From: an uncultured Dysgonomonas sp.
Lineage (GTDB): Bacteria > Bacteroidota > Bacteroidia > Bacteroidales > Dysgonomonadaceae
Length of the DNA stretch: 64,000 nucleotides
Assembly (NCBI RefSeq): GCF_900079725.1
Contig: NZ_LT599032.1
Location: 4,832,054-4,896,053 of the forward strand
Reading direction: 5' to 3'
Within the stretch, counting starts at the first letter, position 1, and each line of letters starts with the position of its first letter. The notes under the pieces were generated by a model. It saw only the letters and a list, made by a program, of their open reading frames with translations. It had not been told where the DNA came from and did no database searches. Made by a program: the position numbers and the translations under genes. Positions 8,976 to 19,602 of the stretch are shown one piece after another.

Positions 8976-11900
8976 TTGTTAATTAATCTTTTACAAATTA
9001 TGCTAAATTTTTTTAATACCAGAGTAATCATTCTAATAATTATGGCATTGTCTGTCATACTGCCAGAGAGGGCTTACTCTCAGGGGCGGCAGTTTACTCT
9101 ATCGGGTGTAGTATGGGACACCAATGGTGAAACATTACCCGGAGTGTCGGTGCGAATCAAAGGAACATTAATCGGAACTATTTCCGATAGCGACGGGAAA
9201 TATTCTATTTCGGTTCCTAATGAAGAAAGTGTACTCGTAGCCTCTTTTATTGGATATAAGACCATCGAAATGGCGATAGGTAAACAGTCGAAGCTCGATT
9301 TTACGATGAGCGAAGATATATCCGAAATGAAGGAGGTTATAGTTGTCGGTTATGGAGTACAAAAGAAAGAATCTTTAACAGGAGCAATCTCTTCAGTAGG
9401 AACAAAAGAACTATTGAAAAGTTCATCTACAAGTCTGGCCAACTCTTTAGCCGGCCGTATTTCCGGATTATCCTCAACACAAAGTATGGGAGGCCAACCG
9501 GGAGTAGACAACGCAAAATTATATCTACGCGGTGCGGGTACAATGAATACAACAGACCCTCTGATATTGATAGACGGAATTCCCCGCGACAATATTCGCA
9601 CCATAGATCCGAATGAAGTAGAATCGGTTTCTGTACTTAAAGATGCATCAGCTACTGCTGTATTCGGAGTTAGAGGTGCTAATGGAGTTATCCTTATTAC
9701 CACCAAGCGAGGTGAGAGTGGTAAGGCTAAACTCTCATTAAGTATTAATCAGAGCTATGCAGCCTTCACAAGAAAACCGGATCGGTTGCATTCGGTAGAG
9801 TATCTGAATATGCGAAGTGAAGCAAGGGTTAACGATGGTATATCTCCTATCGACCCTAACGTGATTGCTCTATATGAGAATCCTTTGCTGGGACTTGACC
9901 CCAATGATCCTGACTATGCATCTAAAGCTGCAGCCCGCAAGTATCTCTACCCGGATAACGATTACTATGGTATGGTATTCAAAGATCTGGCTGCACAAAC
10001 AACTATAAACGCAAACATATCGGGCGGTACAAAGAATCTTTCCTATTTCCTTAATGCCGGTTTTATTAAACAAGGGGGGCATCTGGAAACCGAATCTAAG
10101 TCGAAATTGGGATACGATCCTTCGTCCCGTATGGAACGTTGGAGTTTCAGGGCAAATCTCGATTATAAAATATCCAATTCTCTCAAAGCATTTTTGAACC
10201 TCGGGTCTTATATCGAGAAAGTAGGGATGCCTTCTGCATGGCAGTATGGAGATGATACTTACCTGATGATGCGCGGTACTTTCTTTTACACAACACTGAT
10301 GCTTCCGATATCACCGGGACCGACAACTATAAGCGGGCACGGAGCTCCTACCGGAGAACCTGTTATACCGGCCGGGCTGGAGGGAGAAAGATATATGCCT
10401 TACAGCAGCTACGAAACAGTAAACCGATTTGGTTATTGGGAGACCGTAAATTCTAACTTAAATTCAACTCTGGGATTCGACTTTGACCTCAAAGCCATCA
10501 CCCCCGGGCTTTCTGTAAGAGGTATGCTGTCGTACGACTCTTTTTCAGGTTCTTCTACAAGTGGTGTTAAACGCGACAAACAATATGAAATTGTACGTGC
10601 AGGAGATAACGATTCATTCAGTTATTCGACAGATGGTTCGGAAATAAGATTCAACACGTATAAAGGTGTGAATACACAATACAAGATAAACGCTCAGGCC
10701 ATAATCAATTATAACAGAACCTTCAATTCCCTGCATAATGTGGGAGCAACATTCGTTGCACAGCGCGATTCGTGGGAGTCTACCGGTTCAGAGTTGCCAT
10801 ATAATATGCTTGGTATTGCATCGCGTATGATGTATAATTACGACAATCGTTATTTTGCCGAGTTCAATATGGGATACAATGGTTCTGAACAATTCTCACC
10901 TAAAAAACGCTTCGGCTTTTTCCCTGCCGCTTCATTAGGATGGGTGATAAGTAATGAAGGATTCCTGAAAGATAATAAAATTGTTCCGTTTTTGAAATTA
11001 AGGGGTTCTTATGGTAAGGTAGGAAATGACAAACAAGGTGACCAACGCTTTCTATATGTTGATCAGACAACATTAGCCGGTGGTGGCGGCCATACTAGTC
11101 TTGGACAAGGGAGTCATATTATCGAGGGCCTGGTTGGTAATTATAATGTTACCTGGGAAACAGCATCTAAATATAATATAGGCATAGATTTCAACCTATT
11201 CAATGACCTGACAGGCTCTGTGGATATTTTCAACGAAAAAAGAAAAGATATCCTTATCCGGAGGGAAACAGTTCCGGGATTTGTAGGAATTGCAGCAGGG
11301 AATATTCCTAGGGTCAACATGGGAGAAGTAGATAACAAGGGGGGTGAGTTCGAAATATCTTATAACAAAAAAGTAAATCAAGACCTTCTGATATCCATAA
11401 AAGGGAATTTAGGGTTCAACAAAAATACAGTGAAATATGCTGATGAAATCAAGTACAATGATGAATATGCTTACACTTACAGAAAAACAGGCTACTCATT
11501 AGGTCAAAATTTCGGATACCTTATAGATAAAAGTAATAATGGAGGCTATTGGACAAAAGAGGCTCTAGCGAACACCGACCTTATTTATGATTTTACCGCA
11601 CCGAGACCGGGGGACTTTGTTTATCAGGATCTTAATGGTGATGGTCATATCAATGAAGAAGATATGGCTCCTATAGGAAATGGTTCCGTTCCCCGCCGTA
11701 CTTACGGTATTACACTGGGGGCTGAATATAAAGGTTTCGATTTTTCTGTTTTCTTCCAGGGATTAGGTGGCTATAATGCTTTGTATGCGGGTAATCTTGT
11801 CTTTGAAAACATCGGTCAAGGCTCATATTACAACTATCACCGGAATGCATGGACAGAAGAACGTTGGCTGAATGGAGATAAAATAGAGTATCCGGCATTG

Positions 11901-12170
11901 AGCACCCGTGAAAGCTCAAGCCACCAGTCGAACTCATTTTTTATCCAGGATAAATCGTTCATAAGATTAAAAAATATTGAACTGGGTTATACTTTTCCTC
12001 CGCACTTGCTTCGTAAAATAGGGATTAGCAATCTCAGGGTATTTGTAGGAGGACAAAATCTGATAACATGGACTAAACTGAAAATGGATCATCTCGATCC
12101 GGAACCTAACGATCCAATGTCTTATCCGGTAACAAAAACATTTAGTTTTGGAACGAATATTTCCTTCTAA
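8976..12170 (+). CDS. SusC-like TonB-dependent outer-membrane transporter (PUL 1, pair 1)
   Basis: A 1,064-residue outer-membrane oligosaccharide importer. After a signal peptide ending near AYSQ (34-36) there is a carboxypeptidase-regulatory-like domain (about 40-118), then the plug (about 122-246; VIVVGYGVQKKESLTGA, LKDASATAVFGVRGANGV, ITTKRG), and a C-terminal beta-barrel. The length is usual for SusC proteins, and no STN domain is seen. An internal ATG at 9000 would also leave a signal peptide, so the exact start is uncertain. This is the first gene of the PUL 1 run and is divergent from the HTCS. Unusually, 147 bp separate it from its susD partner. It should pair with that SusD to import TonB-energised glycan fragments. 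Confidence 0.95.
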   Translation: MLINLLQIMLNFFNTRVIILIIMALSVILPERAYSQGRQFTLSGVVWDTNGETLPGVSVRIKGTLIGTISDSDGKYSISVPNEESVLVASFIGYKTIEMAIGKQSKLDFTMSEDISEMKEVIVVGYGVQKKESLTGAISSVGTKELLKSSSTSLANSLAGRISGLSSTQSMGGQPGVDNAKLYLRGAGTMNTTDPLILIDGIPRDNIRTIDPNEVESVSVLKDASATAVFGVRGANGVILITTKRGESGKAKLSLSINQSYAAFTRKPDRLHSVEYLNMRSEARVNDGISPIDPNVIALYENPLLGLDPNDPDYASKAAARKYLYPDNDYYGMVFKDLAAQTTINANISGGTKNLSYFLNAGFIKQGGHLETESKSKLGYDPSSRMERWSFRANLDYKISNSLKAFLNLGSYIEKVGMPSAWQYGDDTYLMMRGTFFYTTLMLPISPGPTTISGHGAPTGEPVIPAGLEGERYMPYSSYETVNRFGYWETVNSNLNSTLGFDFDLKAITPGLSVRGMLSYDSFSGSSTSGVKRDKQYEIVRAGDNDSFSYSTDGSEIRFNTYKGVNTQYKINAQAIINYNRTFNSLHNVGATFVAQRDSWESTGSELPYNMLGIASRMMYNYDNRYFAEFNMGYNGSEQFSPKKRFGFFPAASLGWVISNEGFLKDNKIVPFLKLRGSYGKVGNDKQGDQRFLYVDQTTLAGGGGHTSLGQGSHIIEGLVGNYNVTWETASKYNIGIDFNLFNDLTGSVDIFNEKRKDILIRRETVPGFVGIAAGNIPRVNMGEVDNKGGEFEISYNKKVNQDLLISIKGNLGFNKNTVKYADEIKYNDEYAYTYRKTGYSLGQNFGYLIDKSNNGGYWTKEALANTDLIYDFTAPRPGDFVYQDLNGDGHINEEDMAPIGNGSVPRRTYGITLGAEYKGFDFSVFFQGLGGYNALYAGNLVFENIGQGSYYNYHRNAWTEERWLNGDKIEYPALSTRESSSHQSNSFFIQDKSFIRLKNIELGYTFPPHLLRKIGISNLRVFVGGQNLITWTKLKMDHLDPEPNDPMSYPVTKTFSFGTNISF

Positions 12171-12244
12171 ATAAAAGAAAGTATTTAATCCACTATTATT
12201 TAATCATAACTGGCTATTGTTGTTGCAGATACCAAAGCAATAAA

Positions 12245-12259
12245 AAGGTCTGAGACCTT
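12245..12259 (+). other. Small palindromic hairpin between susC and susD
   Basis: AAGGTCTGAGACCTT forms a 6-bp stem with a TGA loop and no T-tract. Just upstream, TTGTTGC...GCAATAA (12220-12243) can pair over seven bases with one wobble. The 147-bp susC-susD gap is much longer than the 11 to 17 bp seen in the other two pairs here. The hairpins may affect mRNA processing or relative expression; this is speculative. Confidence 0.3.
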
Positions 12260-12317
12260 AAATGTAATAAAAACAGTTGAAAAATTCTTTAATAGAAATT
12301 TTAAACAAATCAAACAC

Positions 12318-14225
12318 ATGAAGTTATTAAAAATATATATAGTATTATCCGGACTTATTACCCTGTTGGTAATGAATTCATGCTCGGACGTGCTCGATAT
12401 GTCTCCCGATGGCTATCTCACCCTTGATGATATATTTCAGGACAATGATAAAACAGGTGCCTATCTAAGTACTTGCTATGAGTATATACCCGAAATGGGA
12501 GGTAAATTTCATTACTGGTCACGTGGAATTGTCAATTGGAGCGATGAAGCATGGGATTCCGATTCAGAGGCAGGCCTCATATCAGGACGCTTGTATAATG
12601 GAAATGCATCGGCATCCAATCATCCTATACTCAACGTGAGCGACTGGTGTGGAAATGGGAATTACTGGGAAAGATATTGGGCAGCTATTCGTAAATGCAC
12701 TTTATTTCTTACCCGCATCGATGGTGCAAATGTAACATTACCGGCAGATAAAAAGCGATGGAAGGCCGAAGCGCATGTACTCCGGGCTTTTTATTATAGT
12801 GAATTATTGCGTTGGTTTGGGACAGGGCTTCCTATCATACGTGAAGTTTATTCCCTGGATGAAGATTTCAGTAATGTGCAAAAACCGAGCTATTACGAAA
12901 CTATAAAATTTATCATGGAAGATTGTGACGAGGCTCTGAAAACATCAGATTTACCTTGGCGAATCACGACTCAAGCCGAAGCTTTCCGTGTTCCTAAAGC
13001 CATGGCTGCAGCTATAAAATCACGCATGATACTATATGCTGCCAGCCCTTTATACAATGATGGACAAAACTATTGGGAAGAAGCATATACAATAAATAAA
13101 CAACTGGTAAAAAGCCTGAAAGATAATGGTTATGAACTATACTCAAAGGTTAATTATCCGGATGTATATAAGAGTCCTGAAGCACACTTGCCTAACGATT
13201 ATGCGGCACTTTATAATGAATATTTCACTCAGAGCATGCAATATAGTGCAACCCCTGCCGACCGCGAAACAATATACCAAAACAGTGGAGGCCAGGGAGC
13301 TATCTTCGATTACGACGGGATTGGCATCAATGGGATGAAAAGCGGAACTTGCCCTTCTCAAGAATTGGTTGATGCTTATGAAACCGTAGAGGGGGCAAAT
13401 GCCATGCCTGTACTCAATCTGGATAAACCTTATCTGGATGAGGAAAAGCATCTTCAGCCGAATTACAATTCTAATAACAATACTTACGACCCGGTTAATC
13501 CATACGAAAATCGTGACCCTCGTTTTTATGGAACAATGTATTATAATGGCTCTCAGAGAACATGCTACTGGAGAGTAAACGAAGTACCTGGCTGCTACGA
13601 AAATTATCCTGCAAATAAAGGTTACAGAACAAGAATAATCGCTACTTATCCGGAAGAGCCATATACAGGAGTTGCCTTAGAGCATAGAAACGGAACAAGA
13701 ACCGGGTATTACGAACGAAAGTTTCTGCATCCTAACGCCGGAGCCGATAATAGTATTGCTGGAGCACAATTTAAGATGTTCCGTTTGGGTGAGGTGATAC
13801 TCAATTATGCCGAAGCTGCCGCCGAGGCCGGACATCTGGCTGATGCACATAGCGCGGTCAACGAAATTAGAAAACGTGTTGGCATGCCCGATCTGCCATC
13901 CAATCTCACACAAAAGGAACTGATTCTTCGTATACATAACGAGCGCCGGATAGAGTTGGCTCTCGAAGGTTTCAGATATTTTGATGTAAGACGTTGGTCT
14001 GGCCCTCAGGAAAATCTTGCCAAAACAGATAGATACCTTACGGCTATAATAGCAAAAAGAGAAGTAGACAGCAATGGCGATTTTACCCATTATTCATATA
14101 CTCGTCAATCTCTTAGAGAGCGTTTATGTTATCAGAACAAATACCTCTGGGTACCAATTCCGGCCAATGATGTTAATCTTATGGAACAACTTACTGGTAA
14201 TAAATGGCAAAATCCCGGATGGTAA
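12318..14225 (+). CDS. SusD/RagB-like surface glycan-binding lipoprotein (PUL 1, pair 1)
   Basis: A 635-residue partner of the preceding SusC. The signal peptide ends in a lipobox with lipidated C22 (LLVMNSC), followed by the SusD N-terminus (SDVLDMSPDG). TPR-type helices include the pattern WKAEAHVLRAFYY near 155. The C-terminal half has the family motifs NPYENRDPRFYGTMYYNG, FRLGEVILNYAEA, INEVRKR-like (VNEIRKRVGMP) and ERRIELALEGFRYFDVRRW. It would form the lid on the SusC barrel and deliver oligosaccharides. It is the ordinary version of the fold; the second SusD carries an insertion at the point where this one has only a ~40-residue loop. Confidence 0.95.
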   Translation: MKLLKIYIVLSGLITLLVMNSCSDVLDMSPDGYLTLDDIFQDNDKTGAYLSTCYEYIPEMGGKFHYWSRGIVNWSDEAWDSDSEAGLISGRLYNGNASASNHPILNVSDWCGNGNYWERYWAAIRKCTLFLTRIDGANVTLPADKKRWKAEAHVLRAFYYSELLRWFGTGLPIIREVYSLDEDFSNVQKPSYYETIKFIMEDCDEALKTSDLPWRITTQAEAFRVPKAMAAAIKSRMILYAASPLYNDGQNYWEEAYTINKQLVKSLKDNGYELYSKVNYPDVYKSPEAHLPNDYAALYNEYFTQSMQYSATPADRETIYQNSGGQGAIFDYDGIGINGMKSGTCPSQELVDAYETVEGANAMPVLNLDKPYLDEEKHLQPNYNSNNNTYDPVNPYENRDPRFYGTMYYNGSQRTCYWRVNEVPGCYENYPANKGYRTRIIATYPEEPYTGVALEHRNGTRTGYYERKFLHPNAGADNSIAGAQFKMFRLGEVILNYAEAAAEAGHLADAHSAVNEIRKRVGMPDLPSNLTQKELILRIHNERRIELALEGFRYFDVRRWSGPQENLAKTDRYLTAIIAKREVDSNGDFTHYSYTRQSLRERLCYQNKYLWVPIPANDVNLMEQLTGNKWQNPGW

Positions 14226-14260
14226 ACAGGCGATCTAATATCAAATATGAAAAATGAATT

Positions 14261-17200
14261 ATGAGACAATTAATTAAGATTATAACAACAATCAGTATAT
14301 GCCTGCTATTTTCTGCTTATGTTCTTGCGCAGCAAAGCGGATCGATTATAAGCGGAAAGGTTACTGATGTGGAAGGCGAGCCCCTTGCAGGTATTAAGGT
14401 ATCTTCCGATTATGATAAAGATGTGACAATGACAGACAAGGATGGTAAATATACACTTACCCTATCCCTCGCAAGTGAAAGGCTGCTGTTCTCATCTTTA
14501 GGATACAAAAGTGTTTATGGCAAAATTGCAGGAGCACAATTAGACATGACTTTAAATCGGGCCGAATCCAATGATAAGGACGAGATAATCTATTTGGGAC
14601 ATTCTGCACAACGGAAAAAAGACATCTCCGGAGCTATCTCCACAGTCACCGGAGAAGAATTAGCCAAGTCGCCTGTAGCAAATTTGTCGATGGCTCTGGC
14701 AGGAAGACTTCCGGGAATATTTAGCCATGAAACAAATTCAGAACTCTCTCGTGCATCGACTTCAATTAACGTAAGAGGCGCATCATCCGTAAGAGGCGGT
14801 CAGCCAATCGTAGTTGTAGACGGAATGGTGATTGGTCATAATACGATTGAAACATTCGATTATATCACAGCTGATGAAATAGAAACGGTTACTCTGCTAA
14901 AAGATGCGGCTTCACTGGCTATATATGGGATACAGGGTGCAGATGGTGTATTGGTAATCACCACTAAGCGGGGTGTACAAGGCAAACTGAAAATAGGAGT
15001 GAAATTAGATCAGACATTTCAACAAATGTCAACCACACCTTCATTTATCAATTCTGCCGACTATGTTAAAATGAGAAATCAGGCAGCTGACAACGATGGA
15101 TTAGGATCTAATTATTACTTTAATGACAATCAGATAGCAGGCTTTGATTCTGGTACGGACGGGAATCTTTATCCGAACAATAATTGGCGGAAAGAATTTA
15201 TGAAAGATATTACCAGTATGCAACGTGTAGGGGTTAATCTGTCTGGAGGTGGGGAAAATGTACTCTACTATTCTAATGTTAATATGATGCATCAGGATAA
15301 TTTCTACAACACTGATCAGACAGCATATAATCCGAGCAATCATTATCTATGGGTAAACTTCAGGTCTAATGTTGACGCTAAGATAAATAAGTATTTAAGC
15401 GCATCATTGCGACTGGCTGGAAATATCAAAAGGGAAAAAACTCCCGGAGGAGGTTTTTTAGGCAATATTTATCCTACCCTGTTTCAGATACCATCGTCTA
15501 TATATGGACCCACAACGCCCGAAGGAGGAGTTGTTGTAACTGATAAAGTTCAGGCTACACCATACGGATTGATAAACCGTTCCGGATTTTCCCGCCATAC
15601 GGTAACGAATATTTATGCACAGTTTGCACTTAACTTAGATCTCGGATTTTGGATCAAAGGTTTGAGTATGAGTGGCTCTTATTCCTATCAGACAAATTCT
15701 GTTAATAGTCTGAATACACGGCAGGAATATGAAAAGTGGATACGGAAAAATGATGATACGAACCTCAGTTTCAATAAATACGGAACTGATGTGGATACTC
15801 CATTGAGATATGAAAAAGCGTCATCGATGTACTATCAATTGACTTATCATGGAATGATGAATTACAAAAGAGATTTTGGCAAACATCAGATAGGCGCTAT
15901 GGCATATGCTTACTATCAAGACCTGATAAAAGGAGATGTAACCATGCCCTTATTATTGCCTTATATGAAAATAGTCAGTGGCGCAGAAGTAACTTATGGC
16001 TTTGACAACAGATACTTATTGAAACTCGATATGGGATATTCCGGCTCGGAACAATATGCCCCCGGCAATCGTTTTGTATTCACTCCGGCGGTTTCTGCAG
16101 CATGGACGGCTTCGAACGAAGCATTTTTAGAGGATGCGACCTGGCTTAGTAATCTGAAGGTGAGAGCTGCATATGGAAAGACAGCAACTGAGAATTCTGG
16201 ATTAGGCAGATTCTCTTATCTGGATAATATTGTGCTGGGAAATGGAGGTACTATCCCATCCCTTGGTTATTTAGTAACAGAGGCTCAGGTTGCTAATCCG
16301 GATATCAGGCCCGAGATTTCCAAGAAGCTAAATATTGGTGCAGACATAGGGCTTTTCGATAACCTGTCACTTTCTTTCGATTATTTCAAAGATAAAATGG
16401 ATAATATGGTCATACATTCTGGCGGTAGCTTACCTGCTTATCAGGGAGTTCCTCTCGATTATCTCCCCGCATCGAACAGTGGAGTTTTCGAAAACAAAGG
16501 CTATGAGTTAACACTGGCTTATACAAAAGACCTTAATCGTGACCTGAGTTTCAGTGTCGGCGGTTCTGTACTACATGCCAAAAACAAAGTAATAAACGGT
16601 GGCGAAGCAATAAAAGATGATGATTATGCTTACCGCAAATGGCAAGAAGGTTATTCCTTAGGACAAGAATTCGGATACCTGATAAATAAAGATAATGGCA
16701 ATGGATTCTATAATTCCAGAGAAGAAATAGACCGAGATAACCTCCAGTATGAGATAGGGACTCCAAGAATCGGAGATTTGAGATATAAAGACCTGAACAA
16801 TGATGGTATTATTAATGAAAAGGACAAAGCTCCGATCGGCACGGGGAGTCTTCCAAGATACTATTATTCGATATTTGGACAAGCTAAATATAAGTCGTTC
16901 GACTTTAGTGTCCTTTTTCAGGGAGTCGGCAAATACTCTACAACATTTAGCGGTGCGGGCGTATTCGAATATGATTTGGATGGTGTATTCGGTTCTTTGC
17001 ATAGAAATGCGTGGACACAAGAACGCTATCAGAACGGAGAAACTATTGATTATCCGGCACTCTCTACTCAAAAGAATATAAATCATGAAACGAATGACTT
17101 TTTTCTCTACAATCGTTCGTATCTGAGATTGAAAAATATTGAGATAGGTTATACATTCCCTGCAAAATGGAGTAATGCTATTTTTATTGAAAATCTACGA

Positions 17201-17332
17201 TTAAGTGTTAGTGCACAAAATTTGCTCACGTGGGATAGTATGAAAAGCAGTGACTTCGGTCCTGAAGGCGGAGGTTATCTTTCCATCCCCGTATATAGAT
17301 TTTATAATGTAAAATTGAATTTAAGCTTCTGA
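14261..17332 (+). CDS. SusC-like TonB-dependent outer-membrane transporter (PUL 1, pair 2)
   Basis: A 1,023-residue transporter. The signal peptide ends at VLAQ, followed by a carboxypeptidase-regulatory-like domain (about 28-100) and the plug (about 108-238; LLKDAASLAIYGIQGADGV, ITTKRG). The plug opens with IIYLGHSAQRKKDISGA, clearly diverged from the canonical VVGYG...LTGA of the neighbouring SusC. The barrel C-terminus ends in VKLNLSF. The 35-bp spacing after susD 1 and the 17-bp gap to susD 2 place it in the same operon. A second, diverged pair suggests that two different oligosaccharides or chain lengths are imported in PUL 1. Confidence 0.95.
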   Translation: MRQLIKIITTISICLLFSAYVLAQQSGSIISGKVTDVEGEPLAGIKVSSDYDKDVTMTDKDGKYTLTLSLASERLLFSSLGYKSVYGKIAGAQLDMTLNRAESNDKDEIIYLGHSAQRKKDISGAISTVTGEELAKSPVANLSMALAGRLPGIFSHETNSELSRASTSINVRGASSVRGGQPIVVVDGMVIGHNTIETFDYITADEIETVTLLKDAASLAIYGIQGADGVLVITTKRGVQGKLKIGVKLDQTFQQMSTTPSFINSADYVKMRNQAADNDGLGSNYYFNDNQIAGFDSGTDGNLYPNNNWRKEFMKDITSMQRVGVNLSGGGENVLYYSNVNMMHQDNFYNTDQTAYNPSNHYLWVNFRSNVDAKINKYLSASLRLAGNIKREKTPGGGFLGNIYPTLFQIPSSIYGPTTPEGGVVVTDKVQATPYGLINRSGFSRHTVTNIYAQFALNLDLGFWIKGLSMSGSYSYQTNSVNSLNTRQEYEKWIRKNDDTNLSFNKYGTDVDTPLRYEKASSMYYQLTYHGMMNYKRDFGKHQIGAMAYAYYQDLIKGDVTMPLLLPYMKIVSGAEVTYGFDNRYLLKLDMGYSGSEQYAPGNRFVFTPAVSAAWTASNEAFLEDATWLSNLKVRAAYGKTATENSGLGRFSYLDNIVLGNGGTIPSLGYLVTEAQVANPDIRPEISKKLNIGADIGLFDNLSLSFDYFKDKMDNMVIHSGGSLPAYQGVPLDYLPASNSGVFENKGYELTLAYTKDLNRDLSFSVGGSVLHAKNKVINGGEAIKDDDYAYRKWQEGYSLGQEFGYLINKDNGNGFYNSREEIDRDNLQYEIGTPRIGDLRYKDLNNDGIINEKDKAPIGTGSLPRYYYSIFGQAKYKSFDFSVLFQGVGKYSTTFSGAGVFEYDLDGVFGSLHRNAWTQERYQNGETIDYPALSTQKNINHETNDFFLYNRSYLRLKNIEIGYTFPAKWSNAIFIENLRLSVSAQNLLTWDSMKSSDFGPEGGGYLSIPVYRFYNVKLNLSF

Positions 17333-17349
17333 AATTAACGAATACAATT

Positions 17350-19578
17350 ATGAAAAAATATATTTTATATATTATTATTCCATTGATGGTTTCATGTTCC
17401 AATTTATTGGATATGCAATCGGACGGGCGCACCTCTCTCGACGAAATATTTTCGGAGCGTAATGGAATCAGAGGATACCTGAATTCGTGTTATGGTTATT
17501 GCCCTGCTCCATATATGGACCGTGCTTCTATGACAGATGAGGCGCAGGATGCTGATGATATTACGGCAGGATCGAAATTTTCGATGTGGTATGCTGATAA
17601 TGTAAATGCTCAGAATTATGCTTCTTATTCCAGCGATGGCAGCCCTTGGACAAGTCTTTATCAGGGGATACGCAAATGCAATGTTTTTCTGGACAGAATA
17701 CGCAATGTGGATGCAGCAACCATAGGTGTAAGCGGAAACGAAATTGCCAACTGGACGGCTCAGGTACATACCCTGCGTGCATTATATTATCTGCAACTGG
17801 CTAAGCGCTATGGGGATATTCCAGTATTAACTGCATCGTATGAAATAGGCCATGATTATTCATCCGATAAACGAGAACCGTTTTCTAAAGTAGTAAAATT
17901 GATTATGGAAGATTGCGATGCTGCTCTTTCAGCGTCTGATGCTGCTTTTGGATGGGGAGTCCCGTCAAATTCTTTTGGAATCATGACCCGTGCCATCCCT
18001 TATGCAATCAAGTCGCAGGCTATAACATATGCAGCTAGTCCGCAGTGGTCGGATGGTACTTATACATGGGCTGATGCAACAGCTGTCAATAAAGAAGCTC
18101 TAGGTGCTTTGCTGGCAAATAATTATCAACTGTTCGACGTAGATCCTCCTGCAGAAATAGCCCAAAACCCTTATGCTTTGTATTTTATAACCAATTCGGA
18201 CGATCAACGCTCTGTGGACAAAGAAACCATTTACCAATGCGGTACTAAAATGGAAATTTGGCGAAATGCAGGCTTGCCTTCTACTGCCGGTATGTTAAAA
18301 TCTGGGCCATGTCCTACACAGGAACTGGTAGATAGCTATGAAATGCAGGCTACCGGACAGATTCCAATTACAGGTTATTCCGATGAACTGCACCTGGTTC
18401 CTATCATCAACTCTATTTCGGGTTATAACCCGGCAAATCCATATGAAGGGCGCGACCCACGTTTCTATGCTTCCATATATTACAATGAAGCACAAAGGAC
18501 ATTGGGGGCTTCTGTAGGTGGGCGCAATGATAGCTATCCTATGAGTTTTAATTTAGCTGCAGTGAATGATCTTTCGGGTGGTTATAATGAGGCCGAGCAA
18601 TGTTATAATATAGAAACTATCGGAGGTGACCCATACATCTATTTCGACCCTTTAGACCTACAGATAAATTGGGCGATGGAAAACAAAATAACTTTCACTT
18701 TCGAGTATAGAACAAACGACAACACTTTTCTTGATGCAGGAATGTATTTTGTAGTTAACGGAGGTATCGATCCAAGCAAACATTTTGCAATAGGTGATAT
18801 TCCTGCAAGCAGTGGCTGGACTACTTTTACGGTCGACCTTAGCGAACACTTAAAAAATAACTACAGCGACAGTTGGAATGCAGGTTCTTATATTCGTTTC
18901 GATTTAATGGAGCAGCAGCCTGCTTCCAGAATGGACATCAGGAATTTCAGAATGAATATCGAAATAGAAGGAGAAGCGATAGAGAGCACACCTGTTTACA
19001 CGTATGTTGGTGCTCCGGATGGTATTTCGGTGAACGATCGAAGAAGTACCCGAACAGGCTACTATATGCGTAAATTTAATAATTGGCAGTCGAACAACAG
19101 CAATAATGCCGATGGTGCTATTCGTCTCTTTCGCTTGGCAGAAGTATACTTGAATTTTGCTGAATCAGCCTATCAATCAGATGGCCCTGATACTCCAATT
19201 AATTTAGGTAATGGCATAACAATGAGTGCGCGTGATGCAGTAAATGCTGTACGAAAAAGAGCCCAGATGCCGGATTTTCCGGTTGGTATGTCTGTTAATG
19301 ATTTTGAGAAAAAATACAGAAATGAACGTCGTGTGGAACTGGCTTTTGAAGAGCATCGTTACTTTGATGTCCGCCGATGGAAAATCTTAGAGAAGACAGA
19401 CCGATACCTTACGGGCATGAGAATAACCAAAGATGGCAATGCTTATACCTATACAAGGATTAGCTTTCCACGTAATAGCTGGAAAGATAAGTATATGCTT
19501 TATGCCATCGACCAGGACGAAGTAAACAAAATGCTTGAGTTTACGGGAAGTAACTGGCAAAATACGGGATGGAACTAA
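17350..19578 (+). CDS. SusD-like lipoprotein with an inserted beta-sandwich domain (PUL 1, pair 2)
   Basis: A 742-residue SusD partner of the second SusC with lipidated C16 (PLMVSC). SusD hallmarks are intact on both sides: CSNLLDMQSDG at the start, NPYEGRDPRFYASIYYNE near 363-380, then TRTGYYMRKF (~567), FRLAEVYLNFAES (~594) and ERRVELAFEEHRYFDVRRW (~659). Between residues about 400 and 545 lies an extra ~145-residue block rich in beta-strand patterns (ITFTFEYRT, MYFVVNGG, WTTFTVDLSEHL, IRFDLM) that looks like a galactose-binding-type jelly roll. It is absent from the 635-residue SusD upstream and makes this protein unusually long. It is probably an accessory glycan-binding module at the surface, but binding is inferred. 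Confidence 0.92.
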   Translation: MKKYILYIIIPLMVSCSNLLDMQSDGRTSLDEIFSERNGIRGYLNSCYGYCPAPYMDRASMTDEAQDADDITAGSKFSMWYADNVNAQNYASYSSDGSPWTSLYQGIRKCNVFLDRIRNVDAATIGVSGNEIANWTAQVHTLRALYYLQLAKRYGDIPVLTASYEIGHDYSSDKREPFSKVVKLIMEDCDAALSASDAAFGWGVPSNSFGIMTRAIPYAIKSQAITYAASPQWSDGTYTWADATAVNKEALGALLANNYQLFDVDPPAEIAQNPYALYFITNSDDQRSVDKETIYQCGTKMEIWRNAGLPSTAGMLKSGPCPTQELVDSYEMQATGQIPITGYSDELHLVPIINSISGYNPANPYEGRDPRFYASIYYNEAQRTLGASVGGRNDSYPMSFNLAAVNDLSGGYNEAEQCYNIETIGGDPYIYFDPLDLQINWAMENKITFTFEYRTNDNTFLDAGMYFVVNGGIDPSKHFAIGDIPASSGWTTFTVDLSEHLKNNYSDSWNAGSYIRFDLMEQQPASRMDIRNFRMNIEIEGEAIESTPVYTYVGAPDGISVNDRRSTRTGYYMRKFNNWQSNNSNNADGAIRLFRLAEVYLNFAESAYQSDGPDTPINLGNGITMSARDAVNAVRKRAQMPDFPVGMSVNDFEKKYRNERRVELAFEEHRYFDVRRWKILEKTDRYLTGMRITKDGNAYTYTRISFPRNSWKDKYMLYAIDQDEVNKMLEFTGSNWQNTGWN

Positions 19579-19602
19579 GCGGACAGACCGAATGAATTCA
19601 CA

